Shown here in pieces: positions 18,977-27,933 of a stretch of 64,000 nucleotides of DNA. Origin of the DNA: Levyella massiliensis (GTDB lineage Bacteria; Bacillota; Clostridia; Tissierellales; Peptoniphilaceae); NCBI RefSeq assembly GCF_000308275.2, contig NZ_HG529490.1, positions 248,001 through 312,000 of the forward strand. The letters run 5' to 3'. Every line of letters starts with the position of its first letter. Position 1 is the first letter of the stretch. Made by a program: the position numbers and the translations under genes. The notes beneath the pieces were generated by a model, which did not search any database, was not told the origin of the DNA, and saw only the letters and a program-made list of their open reading frames with translations.

Positions 18977-19723
18977 GTGCGACTGTTAATAATCCATCCG
19001 AATGAGACAAAGTTGGAAGATATGGCTTCGGCTTTTGTTTATGACGGATATGAAGTGTTTCGCGCCTCCACACTGAAAAGGGCAGAGGAAATCTTAATGC
19101 ATCAAACGCCGGACATGACCATATTGGTCGATGAAGAGGACGATGGTAATGCATTGGACTTTTTTTCTGTATTGGAAAAACAGCACGCACTGCCTGCCTT
19201 GGTTTTGACGCGTTCCGAATCCACAAAACGCATTGTCCTCCTACTGGAATACGGCTATCAGGAGGTGCTGCGCTATCCCGTGGAACTTTTGGAATTAAAA
19301 GCAAGGGTGCGCACGTTGTTGCGTCAAAAAGATACTTCGCTTAGTTGTACAGATAACGATTTCTCCATGGAATTGTTTGGTATGCGCATTGATCTCATTC
19401 ATCGTCGCATTTATCACGATGCCAAAAGTGTGCAACTGACGAGTAAGGAATTTGAAGTGCTGCTTGTGTTAATCCGTGACAAGGGGCAGGTGCATTCGCG
19501 TGCGGAGCTGGCAAGAGACTTGTGGACAGAAGGCGAGCAACACGAACGCAATGTCGACGTTTATGTGCGACGGATACGCGATAAACTCAGTACACTCGGC
19601 CTGGGAGAGCTCATTGAAACACGGTGGGGAGAAGGCTATGCCTTTCGTACCGCTCAACAGCTTTACTGGCAAACGCCTGATTTTACGCATTCGGCTTTTG
19701 CGCCGTTGCAGGAAAAGGAGTAG
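18977..19723 (+). CDS. OmpR-type response regulator with a degenerate receiver domain
   Basis: 248 residues starting at GTG 18977 after GGAAGGAGGG. The C-terminal half is a good winged-helix DNA-binding domain (VQLTSKEFEVLLVLI ... NVDVYVRRIRDKLS ... IETRWGEGYAF). The receiver half lacks the acidic pair at the end of strand 1 (IIHPNE instead of VDDE), and the Lys-Pro of strand 5 is Tyr-Pro; the usual phosphorylated Asp is uncertain (TILVDEED). No histidine kinase gene is adjacent. It is probably a phosphorylation-independent orphan regulator. Two bases separate it from the pseudouridine synthase gene, so they share a transcript. Confidence 0.85.
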   Translation: MRLLIIHPNETKLEDMASAFVYDGYEVFRASTLKRAEEILMHQTPDMTILVDEEDDGNALDFFSVLEKQHALPALVLTRSESTKRIVLLLEYGYQEVLRYPVELLELKARVRTLLRQKDTSLSCTDNDFSMELFGMRIDLIHRRIYHDAKSVQLTSKEFEVLLVLIRDKGQVHSRAELARDLWTEGEQHERNVDVYVRRIRDKLSTLGLGELIETRWGEGYAFRTAQQLYWQTPDFTHSAFAPLQEKE

Positions 19724-19725
19724 GC

Positions 19726-20454
19726 ATGCAGGTACGCCTCGACAAGTGGTTGTCCAATCAAGGATACGGATCCCGCCGGGAGGTCAATCTGCTCATTCGT
19801 TCCGGCCGTGTTCGGGTGGACGGGCAGGTAGTAACCGTGCCCAAGACGAAAGTGTTCACCGGCGCCTGTGTGCAATTGGATACACAAGATATTCCTTATC
19901 GAGAATACGTGTATTTTTTGTTACATAAACCGGCGGGCGTTCTTTCCGCGACGCGTGACAAACGCGAGACGGTACTGGATCTGCTGCGCCCGGAGGATCG
20001 GGTGCGTCCTATTTTTCCGGCAGGACGTTTGGATCGTGATACGACGGGATTGGTTCTTTTAACGGACGACGGTCCGTTGGCGCATGCGATACTGTCGCCG
20101 CGCCATCATATTGAAAAAGAGTATTTTGCTACATTGGACGGACCGGTGGATACGGCGCTTGTGGAGCGCTTTCGTGAAGGCATTCTGCTGGAACCGGAGC
20201 ATATCGTGACACGTCCGGCACAACTTTCTGTGTTGGAAGACGGGCGCTGCCGCGTGGTGATTACTGAAGGCAAGTACCATCAGATTAAGCGCATGTTTGC
20301 CGCAGGTGGGCGCAACGTGTTGGCGCTGCATCGCCACCGCGTAGGGCCACTGGTACTGGATGAAAGCTTGCGGGAGGGCATGTATCGCTCTCTGACGCAG
20401 AAAGAAGTGGAAGCGCTGCAAGACGCAGCCGGCCAAAGCCCCGCAGGGGATTAG
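19726..20454 (+). CDS. RsuA/RluB-family rRNA pseudouridine synthase
   Basis: 242 residues. An N-terminal S4 RNA-binding domain (VRLDKWLSNQGYGSRREVNLLIRSGRVRVDG) is followed by a catalytic domain with the signature GRLDRDTTGLVLLTDDG, whose Asp is catalytic, and YHQIKRMFAAGGRNVLALHR near the end. It isomerises a specific uridine in 16S (RsuA) or 23S (RluB/E/F) rRNA; the target cannot be decided from sequence alone. ATG starts two bases after the response regulator stop. Confidence 0.92.
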   Translation: MQVRLDKWLSNQGYGSRREVNLLIRSGRVRVDGQVVTVPKTKVFTGACVQLDTQDIPYREYVYFLLHKPAGVLSATRDKRETVLDLLRPEDRVRPIFPAGRLDRDTTGLVLLTDDGPLAHAILSPRHHIEKEYFATLDGPVDTALVERFREGILLEPEHIVTRPAQLSVLEDGRCRVVITEGKYHQIKRMFAAGGRNVLALHRHRVGPLVLDESLREGMYRSLTQKEVEALQDAAGQSPAGD

Positions 20455-20467
20455 GAAGCAGAAGAAC

Positions 20468-21028
20468 ATGATGAGGTATTATATCGCCGATTGTCATTTC
20501 GGTGATGAGCAGGTGATTTCGTTCAGTCATCGCCCCTTCGCAACGGTCGAGGAAATGGACGAGGTAATGATCGAACGCTGGAACCGGACGGTTAAAATTT
20601 CCGACGAAGTTTATATCGTTGGGGATCTGATTCATCGCTGCACCGCTCCGGAAAAATACTTGGAACGACTCAACGGCCATCTTCATCTGATTGTAGGTAA
20701 TCATGATCGATGCTTGCTGGAAAATCCAGCGTTGCATCACTATTTTGACGAGATTACAAACTACGCAGTCGTTCATGATCAGCATCATCGCTTAGTGCTG
20801 TTCCACTATCCGATTTTGGAATGGGACGGTTTTTACTATGGCACCTGGCATCTGTACGGCCATATTCACAACCATCCGTCTCTTACGCAGGAACGCATTA
20901 AGGCGCTGCCGAAAGCGCTGAATTGTGGCGCCGATGTCGTAGGCTTTTGCCCCCGTACATTTGATGAATTGGTGGCAATTAATAAAAGGGATTGCTTTCG
21001 CTCCGAGCGGCCGCAAGGCGCCGTATAA
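20468..21028 (+). CDS. Calcineurin-like metallophosphoesterase
   Basis: 186 residues with all metal-binding blocks of the family: D-x-H (ADCHFGD), GD (VGDLIH), GNHD (VGNHDR), a lone His (LFHYPI) and GHIH (YGHIHNH). Members hydrolyse phosphoesters of varied substrates; this one has no lid or extra domain that identifies a substrate. It lies 13 bases after the pseudouridine synthase gene and ends 6 bases before the convergent helicase gene. Confidence 0.88.
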   Translation: MMRYYIADCHFGDEQVISFSHRPFATVEEMDEVMIERWNRTVKISDEVYIVGDLIHRCTAPEKYLERLNGHLHLIVGNHDRCLLENPALHHYFDEITNYAVVHDQHHRLVLFHYPILEWDGFYYGTWHLYGHIHNHPSLTQERIKALPKALNCGADVVGFCPRTFDELVAINKRDCFRSERPQGAV

Positions 21029-21034
21029 TCGGCG

Positions 21035-22915
21035 TCATTTGGCACGGCTTCGACGTTTTTTTCCGGCCAGTTCATCAATAAATTGTGAATAAGCGACTTT
21101 ACGTCCTAAAACGGCTTCGCGTCCCATCACGCGGAGCTTTTTCTTTGCACGCGTCATGCCTACATAGAAGAGACGACGTTCTTCCTCTAAAAAAGCCTCG
21201 TTACCGGAAGCGTCCGATTCCAGCGCCAGAAGGGACGGAAATTCCGTTTGAATCAGATCAATCATCCAGACGGTATCAAATTCCAAGCCCTTTGAACCGT
21301 GCACCGTGGAGAGAACCGGACCGGAACCTTCTTCCGACGGTTCGTTTGGGCGTGCCGCGAGATTCTCCAAGGCATGAAGCCGATCGATAAAAGCATGATG
21401 GGTTTTGCACCTTGCCGCAACGAAGTCCAACCATTCCAAGATGCGTTCATCGATGGAAACAGCCTCTCGATTGCGACGGGCGCGCTCCTTCAAAAATTGC
21501 TTATAACCGATTTCGTTATAGATTAAAGAGAGGGCTTGCTGTGGGGAAAGGCGTGCGACGCGTTCAAACGCATGCTCCAGAAAGAGCAGGCGCTCTTCAT
21601 AAAACGGGGTTTGCGCCTCTTCCACGGATAAGAGACGTTCCCATACCGTTTCTTCCGGCCCCATACCCTGCAGGGCAGACAGAAACGATTTTTTGAGGTA
21701 TTGATTCATCTTGTAATAGATACGCGAAAAGCAGGCGGCGTCTGCCGGATTTAGAGATAGGTGCAAAAAATCCAGAATATCCACGACCACGGGATGATGA
21801 AAATAGCGTTTTGCCTCCGAGCGCAACTGAAAGGGGATACCACTTCGATCCAGGGCATCCAACAGTGGCAGCGCAGACAAATTGTTGCGAAAGAGAATGG
21901 CCGTCGAGCCGCGCCTAATATCGGCAGGAAGATCTTCCATCAGGCGATCGGTTTGTGCTTGCATCGATCGAGTCAGAATTACTTGTGTTTTTTCATCACT
22001 TGTATGTTGTCCTACGGCCGTCTTACCGTAGCGAGCGACATTCTTTCGGATCAGTCCTGCGGCAAGCTTTACGATGTTGGTCGTAGAACGATAATTATCC
22101 TGCATATAGAGTACGCGCGTATGGGGAAACAAATCTTCCAGGTGTAACAAAATTTGCGGATCAGCACCGCGAAAGCTGTAGATCGCCTGATCATCGTCGG
22201 CCACAATAAATAGATTGTTTTTCGGCGCCGCCAGCAAGGAAAGAATACGCCACTGTACGAGCGATGTGTCTTGCGCTTCATCCACCTGATAATACAGAAA
22301 CTTTTCTTGCCAACGCCGCCGGACGTCTTTGTTTTGATCCAACAGCTGCAAGGCGCTCCACAGCATATCGTCAAAATCGATCATATGGTGTGCGGCCTTA
22401 AAGTCCTGATACGCTTTCTGTAAAGCTTGAAATTCTTTTAGACCCATGGCGATGCTGTTGCGCATCTCTTCGGCATGACGCAAGGCGTTTTTCAAATAAC
22501 TGTTGATACGGAAAAAGTCAGCAGCGTCTTCTTCCGTGATACCGCGCCCATGCCGTTGGCGATAGAGGGCGTCCAGAATGCGATATTTGTTATAGGAAGC
22601 GGAGGCTTCCAATAAGGTCAAGCTTTGATGACTTTCCCGAGCGTAGTCCCGCAGGATACGATAGCAAAAAGCATGAATGGTTGAAAAAACAGGTTGATCG
22701 GATGCCTCCTGTTTCTTATAACGAGCTTGCATATCCTCTGACTGTTGGCGGGAGAAGGTGATGGAGGCAATGCGCTCTGCCGGCACGCCCGAAGCGATCA
22801 ACTGACGCAGTCGTTCCAATAAAATGGTCGTTTTTCCAGCGCCCGGCACAGCCAGCACCAGACAAGGCCCTTCACGGTGTGCGATGGCTTCTTGTTGTAT
22901 CGTTGTAAATTCCAT
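21035..22915 (-). CDS. UvrD/PcrA-like ATP-dependent DNA helicase
   Basis: Superfamily 1 3'-5' helicase, 626 residues. Motif I AVPGAGKTTILLERL, Ia ITFSRQQ, II VDEAQDTS, III VADDDQAIYSFRGADP, V STVHGSKGLEFDTVWMID, VI RRLFYVGMTRAKKKL. Shorter than PcrA (about 720), with no recognised C-terminal extension. The start at 22915 is chosen because GGGAGG lies upstream on the - strand; the longer open frame to 23164 would read through the opposite-strand tRNA-Leu gene. The role is probably DNA repair or recombination. Monocistronic. Confidence 0.9.
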   Translation of the reverse strand: MEFTTIQQEAIAHREGPCLVLAVPGAGKTTILLERLRQLIASGVPAERIASITFSRQQSEDMQARYKKQEASDQPVFSTIHAFCYRILRDYARESHQSLTLLEASASYNKYRILDALYRQRHGRGITEEDAADFFRINSYLKNALRHAEEMRNSIAMGLKEFQALQKAYQDFKAAHHMIDFDDMLWSALQLLDQNKDVRRRWQEKFLYYQVDEAQDTSLVQWRILSLLAAPKNNLFIVADDDQAIYSFRGADPQILLHLEDLFPHTRVLYMQDNYRSTTNIVKLAAGLIRKNVARYGKTAVGQHTSDEKTQVILTRSMQAQTDRLMEDLPADIRRGSTAILFRNNLSALPLLDALDRSGIPFQLRSEAKRYFHHPVVVDILDFLHLSLNPADAACFSRIYYKMNQYLKKSFLSALQGMGPEETVWERLLSVEEAQTPFYEERLLFLEHAFERVARLSPQQALSLIYNEIGYKQFLKERARRNREAVSIDERILEWLDFVAARCKTHHAFIDRLHALENLAARPNEPSEEGSGPVLSTVHGSKGLEFDTVWMIDLIQTEFPSLLALESDASGNEAFLEEERRLFYVGMTRAKKKLRVMGREAVLGRKVAYSQFIDELAGKKRRSRAK

Positions 22916-23063
22916 GTTCGCCTCCCTCTTTATTGTATCCAAATTGCGCCGTGCTTTCACGATAGCCTTGTCTTTGGAACGCAAAGAGACAGAAGGAAAT
23001 GGTTGTCGGAAGGGTATGTATTCACTGAAATGGCGATTACCGCAGGCAATTGCACTGAAGCGC

Positions 23064-23093
23064 TTGCACCCCGACCCTGTCCTGTGATAGAAT
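23064..23093 (+). promoter_or_regulatory. tRNA-Leu(CAA) promoter
   Basis: TTGCAC at 23064-23069, 18-base spacer, TGA preceding TAGAAT at 23088-23093 (extended -10). It ends 19 bases before the tRNA. Confidence 0.75.
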
Positions 23094-23112
23094 ATGCGGG
23101 TCAAGTTCATAA

Positions 23113-23195
23113 GCTGGTGTGTCGGAATGGCAGACGAGGCAGACTCAAAATCTGTTGCTAGCAATAGCGTGTGGGTTCAAGTCCCACCACCAGCA
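23113..23195 (+). tRNA. tRNA-Leu (anticodon CAA)
   Basis: 83 bases. The acceptor stem GCTGGTG pairs with CACCAGC, discriminator A. Anticodon loop CTCAAAA gives CAA, reading UUG. A long variable arm (type II tRNA) and T-loop GGTTCAAGTCC are present. The 3' CCA is not encoded. A terminator follows closely. Confidence 0.96.
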
Positions 23196-23197
23196 CT

Positions 23198-23229
23198 GCA
23201 AAAGAGCGGCTGCGGTTGCTCTTTTTTTG
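23198..23229 (+). terminator. Terminator after tRNA-Leu(CAA)
   Basis: Stem AAAGAGC (23201-23207) with GCTCTTT (23218-23224), then a T-run. It lies between the tRNA and the MFS gene start, which is only 24 bases further. Confidence 0.75.
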
Positions 23230-23252
23230 TTATCGTGGGAAAGCAGGGGAGC

Positions 23253-24488
23253 ATGAAAAAGGAAGGGCTACAGAAGAAACAAACGGCTGCCATGGCATTT
23301 ATCGTGATCATGGGTGTTGTGGCCATGTTTTCGGATATGACGCATGAAGGGGCGCGCAGTGTGCTGGGCGACTTTCTGCATTTAACCGGAGCGGACGGCG
23401 CCACCATCGGTTTTGTCTCCGGGGTGGGCGAACTGTTTGGCTATTCTCTGCGCATTGCCTCCGGCTATGTGGCCGATAAAACGAAAAAGTATTGGACGCT
23501 GGTTCTTGCAGGCTATGGTTTGCAGGTGCTTGCCATTCCGGCACTTGCCCTAGTACCGGATAACGCCTGGCAGGTTGCCTGCGGTCTGGTTGTGCTGGAG
23601 CGCATCGGCAAGGCAATTAAGAAGCCGGCAAAAAATACACTGGTGAGCTTTGCCGCCAGTGAGATCGGGGCCGGCAAAGGCTTTGCCTACCAGGAATTTC
23701 TGGACCAGTTGGGCGCTTTTTTAGGCCCCGTCATGCTTTTCTTCATCAGCCTCGTCAAAGGCACGAGCAATCGCATGGCCACCTATCGGGTTTGCTTTGC
23801 CGTGCTCGGCATTCCGGCGCTTTTGACCGTCATGGCGCTTGTGCTTTCAAAAATTAAATATCCGCATCCCGAAGGATTTGAAACGGCGGAAGAGGGGCCG
23901 AGCACTTTTCATTTTGAGCCATCCTTTATTTTTTACATGATAGCAATATGCCTTTTTGCTTTCGGGTTTGCTGATTTTACGCTCATCACGTTGCACGTCT
24001 CACGCACCGCTCTTTTGCCTCCTGAAACCTTCAGTTTGCTCTATGCGGCGGCCATGATTATGGATGCGGTTGCTGCACTCTTTTTCGGCTGGCTCTTTGA
24101 TCGTATTGGCATTCGCTCTCTGATTTTTTCCACCTTGCTGAGCGCCTTCTTTGCCGCGCTTGTATTTTTGGCCGACAGCGCACCTTTACTCATTGCGGGC
24201 GTTTTATTGTGGGGCATCGGCATGGGCGCGCAAGAAAGCGTCATGAAAGCAGCGGTCAGCACCATGATGCCCAAGTCCATGCGCAGCACCGGGTTTGGCA
24301 TATTTGAGACGGGCTTTGGCATTGCGTGGTTCTTGGGAAGTTGGCTGTTAGGCGCTTTGTACGACCACAATCCGACGCTATTAGTGGCGGTTTCTGTGAG
24401 CGCACAGCTGATGGCCATCTTCTTTTACGCGGTTTGCCTGAAAAAGCGTCAAAAAGAAAATGTCGGCATACCACACGCAAAGCAATGA
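23253..24488 (+). CDS. MFS transporter
   Basis: 411 residues, about twelve membrane helices, with an MFS-type cytoplasmic loop after helix 2 (RIASGYVADKTKKYW) and another mid-protein (GWLFDRIGIRSLIF). The start at 23253 (MKKEGLQKKQ) is preferred: the open frame continues upstream to 23094 but would overlap the tRNA and its terminator. The ribosome binding site is weak (CAGGGGA). Substrate unknown. It has no promoter of its own that I can see and may depend on read-through from the tRNA. Confidence 0.85.
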   Translation: MKKEGLQKKQTAAMAFIVIMGVVAMFSDMTHEGARSVLGDFLHLTGADGATIGFVSGVGELFGYSLRIASGYVADKTKKYWTLVLAGYGLQVLAIPALALVPDNAWQVACGLVVLERIGKAIKKPAKNTLVSFAASEIGAGKGFAYQEFLDQLGAFLGPVMLFFISLVKGTSNRMATYRVCFAVLGIPALLTVMALVLSKIKYPHPEGFETAEEGPSTFHFEPSFIFYMIAICLFAFGFADFTLITLHVSRTALLPPETFSLLYAAAMIMDAVAALFFGWLFDRIGIRSLIFSTLLSAFFAALVFLADSAPLLIAGVLLWGIGMGAQESVMKAAVSTMMPKSMRSTGFGIFETGFGIAWFLGSWLLGALYDHNPTLLVAVSVSAQLMAIFFYAVCLKKRQKENVGIPHAKQ

Positions 24489-24561
24489 CGAAGAAAAAAG
24501 ACTTGTCGGATTTTCGGTATAATAGAGAAAACACACGCCAAAAAGACAGACGGGAGATACG

Positions 24562-27210
24562 ATGGAACGGAAAAAGTTTTTAATGATCGATGGATCCAGT
24601 TTATTGTTTCGTGCGTTCTATGCGATTCGACATTTGACGACACGAGACGGTATTTTTACCAATGGCGTTTATGGCTTTTTAAATATGTATCTGAGTGCAC
24701 GGGATCAGGTAAAGCCTGATTATGTGTTGGTTGCTTTTGATCGTGGGGGAAAAACCTTTCGCGCTGAAGACTATGAAGCATACAAAGGCACACGCCAGGA
24801 AACGCCGTCAGAATTGAGCGCGCAATTTGGAATGACCAAAGACGTATTGGATGCCTTGGGCATTTGTCATATCGATGTGGAAGGCTATGAGGCAGATGAC
24901 ATCGTAGGCACGGTATCTAAGATGGCCTCCGAAGCAGGCATTCAAAGTGTACTTTTAACGGGAGATCGCGATTATTTTCAATTGGTCGACGAGAATACGA
25001 CGGTGCTTTTTACGAAAAAAGGCATCAGTGAACTGGAAGAAGTCGACCCCGCATGGATTCGCGAGAAATATGATCTGGAACCGTCGGCACTGATTGAAGT
25101 GAAAGGCTTGCAGGGCGATACATCGGATAACATTCCGGGTGTTGCCGGCATTGGCGAAAAAACAGCGCTGAAGCTCATTCGCGAATATCATACCATTGAC
25201 GGTGTCTACGAACATATCGACGATTTGAAAGGGAAAATGAAGGAAAATCTCGAAGAGGGACGCACGCAGGCGTACTTGAGCCGTCGTCTGGGGACGATTT
25301 TCCGTGAGGTTCCTTTGGAACAGACCTTAGAAGATTTCATTCCTAAACCGGTGAATCAAGAAAAATTGGCGGATCGCTTTGAACGCCTGGAGTTTCATTC
25401 CTTGGCGGATCGCTTTGCCGTGCGAAAAGAAGCCGTTCCGCAGGCTGAAGAGGCAACCTGGGTCAAACCCGAGGACTGGGCATCGTTGGCCGATTCTTTG
25501 GCAAAGGAAGAAGAACTGACGTTTGCATTGTTGGCGGACGGAGAAAGCTATATACATGATGCACCGGCGTTTGCGGCATTTCGCACCGGCGATGGCAAGA
25601 GTCTGGTGCTGCGACTTATCGGTGAAGAAGCGCATTTTGCCGAAGTGTTTCACCCTTTATTTACGGAAAACACGCATTTCATTGCCTACGATATGAAAGA
25701 AAGCATGGTATTGCTCCAACGACTCGGCATTACATTGGAAGGGTCTTATGACGACGTCATGCTCATGGAATATTTGCAAGATCCCAATCGTGCCAATTAC
25801 ACCGTGGATCAACTGGCCGGACGCCTTTTGCATCTGCAGTTGCCCAGTCGTTCCGATCTTCTGGGCAAGGGCAAGAATAAGAAGACACTTTCGGCGGTAG
25901 AGCCTTCCGTTCTTTCCTCCTATATAGGCGCAGCATTAAAAACTATCACGGAGGCAAGACCCTTGTTACAAAAGGAGATGGATCGCTTAGAAATGCATCA
26001 TCTCTATCAGGACATTGAAAATCCGCTGGCAGCGGTGCTGGCGCGCATGGAAATTGCCGGCGTGGCTGTGGATGTAGGGGTACTTGATTCGTTGGATCAG
26101 GAATTTAGCGCAGCTCTTGCGCGATGCGAACAGCAGGTGTACGCGGCGGCCGGTCAAGAATTTAATCTGAATTCGCCAAAACAGCTGGGGGAGATTCTCT
26201 TTGAAAAAATGCAGCTTCCTCATGGAAAAAAAACAAAAACCGGCTACTCTACTAATGCGGAGGTGTTGGAGAAGCTGCAAGATGTCGATCCGATTATTCC
26301 CGCCATTCTGGAAGTTCGTAAGCTCTCCAAATTGAAATCCACGTATGTGGACGGGCTTCGTCCGCACATCGGAGAAGATGGTCGCATTCATTCCACGTTC
26401 CGTCAGAATGTGGCGGCCACCGGTCGAATTTCTTCGACTGAACCGAATTTACAGAACATTCCGGTGCGTACGGAGGAAGGACGTAAATTGCGTGCGGTGT
26501 TTGTTGCCGAAGAAGGCAATTTGCTGGTGGATGCCGATTATTCCCAAATCGAGTTGCGAATTCTGGCTTCGCTCAGTGGTGATGAAACCATGAAGGATGC
26601 GTTTCGCCATGGCGTTGATATTCATCGCAAAACCGCAGCGGAAGTCAATCATATTTCTCCGGATGAGGTGACGCCTCTGCAGCGATCTTACGCCAAGGCA
26701 GTCAATTTTGGCATCATCTACGGCATCAGCGATTACGGCCTATCGCGTGATTTATCCATTTCCCGCAAGGAGGCCAAGGACTATATTGAAACCTATAAAG
26801 ACACCTATCCGCGCATTCGCGACTACATGAAAGAAATCGTCGAAAAAGCCAAGAAGGACGGCTATGTGGACACGTATTATGGCCGTCGTAGGGAAATTCC
26901 GGAGTTGAAAAGCCGCAACTTCAACGTGCGCGGCTTTGGGGAACGTATTGCGTTAAATACGCCGATTCAGGGCACTGCGGCAGATATGATCAAAATGGCG
27001 ATGATCCGCGTGGATCGCGGTTTGCGGGAAGGCGGATATCGCTCCCGATTAGTCCTGCAGATCCACGACGAGCTGATCATCGAATGCCCGAAAGACGAGG
27101 CAGAGGAAGTGGGAAAACGGGTCGTAGAGTGGATGCAGGAAATCAGCGATTTTGACGTGCCCATTATTGCCGATATGAATATGGGGAAGAGCTGGCTGGA
27201 AGCAAAATAA
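24562..27210 (+). CDS. polA: DNA polymerase I
   Basis: 882-residue repair and Okazaki-fragment polymerase. The N-terminal 5'-3' exonuclease (LMIDGSSLLFRAFYAI ... GYEADDIVGT ... QGDTSDNIPGVAGIGEKTA) spans to about 290. The middle 3'-5' exonuclease-like domain lacks the catalytic DxE motif, so proofreading is probably lost, as in many Gram-positives. The polymerase domain has motif A DADYSQIELRILAS (about residue 657), motif B RSYAKAVNFGIIYG and motif C QIHDELIIE (about 834). A TATAAT at 24518-24523 lies upstream without a clear -35. GGGAG precedes the ATG. Confidence 0.97.
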   Translation: MERKKFLMIDGSSLLFRAFYAIRHLTTRDGIFTNGVYGFLNMYLSARDQVKPDYVLVAFDRGGKTFRAEDYEAYKGTRQETPSELSAQFGMTKDVLDALGICHIDVEGYEADDIVGTVSKMASEAGIQSVLLTGDRDYFQLVDENTTVLFTKKGISELEEVDPAWIREKYDLEPSALIEVKGLQGDTSDNIPGVAGIGEKTALKLIREYHTIDGVYEHIDDLKGKMKENLEEGRTQAYLSRRLGTIFREVPLEQTLEDFIPKPVNQEKLADRFERLEFHSLADRFAVRKEAVPQAEEATWVKPEDWASLADSLAKEEELTFALLADGESYIHDAPAFAAFRTGDGKSLVLRLIGEEAHFAEVFHPLFTENTHFIAYDMKESMVLLQRLGITLEGSYDDVMLMEYLQDPNRANYTVDQLAGRLLHLQLPSRSDLLGKGKNKKTLSAVEPSVLSSYIGAALKTITEARPLLQKEMDRLEMHHLYQDIENPLAAVLARMEIAGVAVDVGVLDSLDQEFSAALARCEQQVYAAAGQEFNLNSPKQLGEILFEKMQLPHGKKTKTGYSTNAEVLEKLQDVDPIIPAILEVRKLSKLKSTYVDGLRPHIGEDGRIHSTFRQNVAATGRISSTEPNLQNIPVRTEEGRKLRAVFVAEEGNLLVDADYSQIELRILASLSGDETMKDAFRHGVDIHRKTAAEVNHISPDEVTPLQRSYAKAVNFGIIYGISDYGLSRDLSISRKEAKDYIETYKDTYPRIRDYMKEIVEKAKKDGYVDTYYGRRREIPELKSRNFNVRGFGERIALNTPIQGTAADMIKMAMIRVDRGLREGGYRSRLVLQIHDELIIECPKDEAEEVGKRVVEWMQEISDFDVPIIADMNMGKSWLEAK

Positions 27211-27223
27211 GAGAGCAGCCGTT

Positions 27224-27246
27224 GCGGCAGGAAGTCCGCTTTTTTC
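27224..27246 (+). terminator. Weak terminator-like hairpin after polA
   Basis: A short GCGG/CCGC stem followed by TTTTTT. The stem is only 4 bp, so termination is probably partial. An extended -10 (TGTTACAAT, 27257-27265) follows and may serve coaE. Confidence 0.35.
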
Positions 27247-27278
27247 GGTGCGATCATGTTACAATAGCGGGAGAAACC

Positions 27279-27933
27279 ATGAAAGAAAAGAATGTATTTC
27301 GCCGCATTGGCATTACCGGTGGTATTGCCAGCGGAAAATCCACCGTGACGACGTGGCTGAAGACACATGGGTATCCGGTGTGGGACGCCGATGCGATCTG
27401 ACGAAACGCTGACAGCCAAGGGAAGTCCGTTATTGCAACAGATTGCAGGACGGTTTGGACCGCAGGCTCTCACGGCGGACGGTACATTACATCGCAGCTA
27501 TTTAGCAGAGCGTGTCTTTTCCGATCCTGTTGCGCGAAAAGCACTGGATGCGCTCACCCATCCTGCCGTGTATCAAGAGATGGCACGACAGGCCGCAACG
27601 TGGGAAGAGATGCAGCGTGCGAACACGACTTCGACGAATCGTAGTGAATTGCTGTTTTTTGATGTGCCATTGCTGCTTGAAACCCATGAGGATGCAACGG
27701 TTCTTCACTTGGATCACATCTGGCTCGTGCATACTTCACCGGAAGTACAAATCGAGCGACTCATGGCGCGCAATCTTTTTTCGGCAGAGGAGGCAAAACG
27801 ACGTATCGCCTCGCAGATGCCGTTGGCCGAAAAGCAAGCGTTGGCGGATGTCCTGATCAATAACGACGGAAATCGGCAACAGCTGGCAAAAAGAATAGAA
27901 GAATGTATTGAGGGAGAATACCGTCATGTTTAA
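27279..27933 (+). CDS. coaE: Dephospho-CoA kinase, frameshifted in this sequence
   Basis: Last step of coenzyme A synthesis (phosphorylates dephospho-CoA). The ATG at 27279 opens 40 codons with the P-loop GITGGIASGKSTV and the DADAI motif, then hits TGA at 27399. The rest of CoaE continues in the next frame from 27400 (DETLTAKGSPLLQQ ... DVPLLLETH ... to 27933). Removing one base at 27398-27399 restores a single reading frame of about 217 residues, the normal CoaE length. Because CoaE is normally essential, this is either a sequence error, a programmed shift, or a gene replaced elsewhere. The transglycosylase start overlaps its 3' end by 8 bases. Confidence 0.85.

Noticed and set aside
22916-23164. 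The upstream extension of the helicase reading frame
   Set aside because: It crosses the opposite-strand tRNA-Leu and has no homology to helicases; GGGAGG sits before ATG 22915.
23094-23252. The long upstream extension of the MFS reading frame
   Set aside because: It would translate through the tRNA-Leu gene and its terminator; ATG 23253 gives a normal MFS start.
27396-27402. Firm assignment of the coaE shift as a programmed prfB-like frameshift
   Set aside because: The codon context is similar (TGA C), but the required upstream Shine-Dalgarno-like element is missing and coaE is not known to use such a mechanism.
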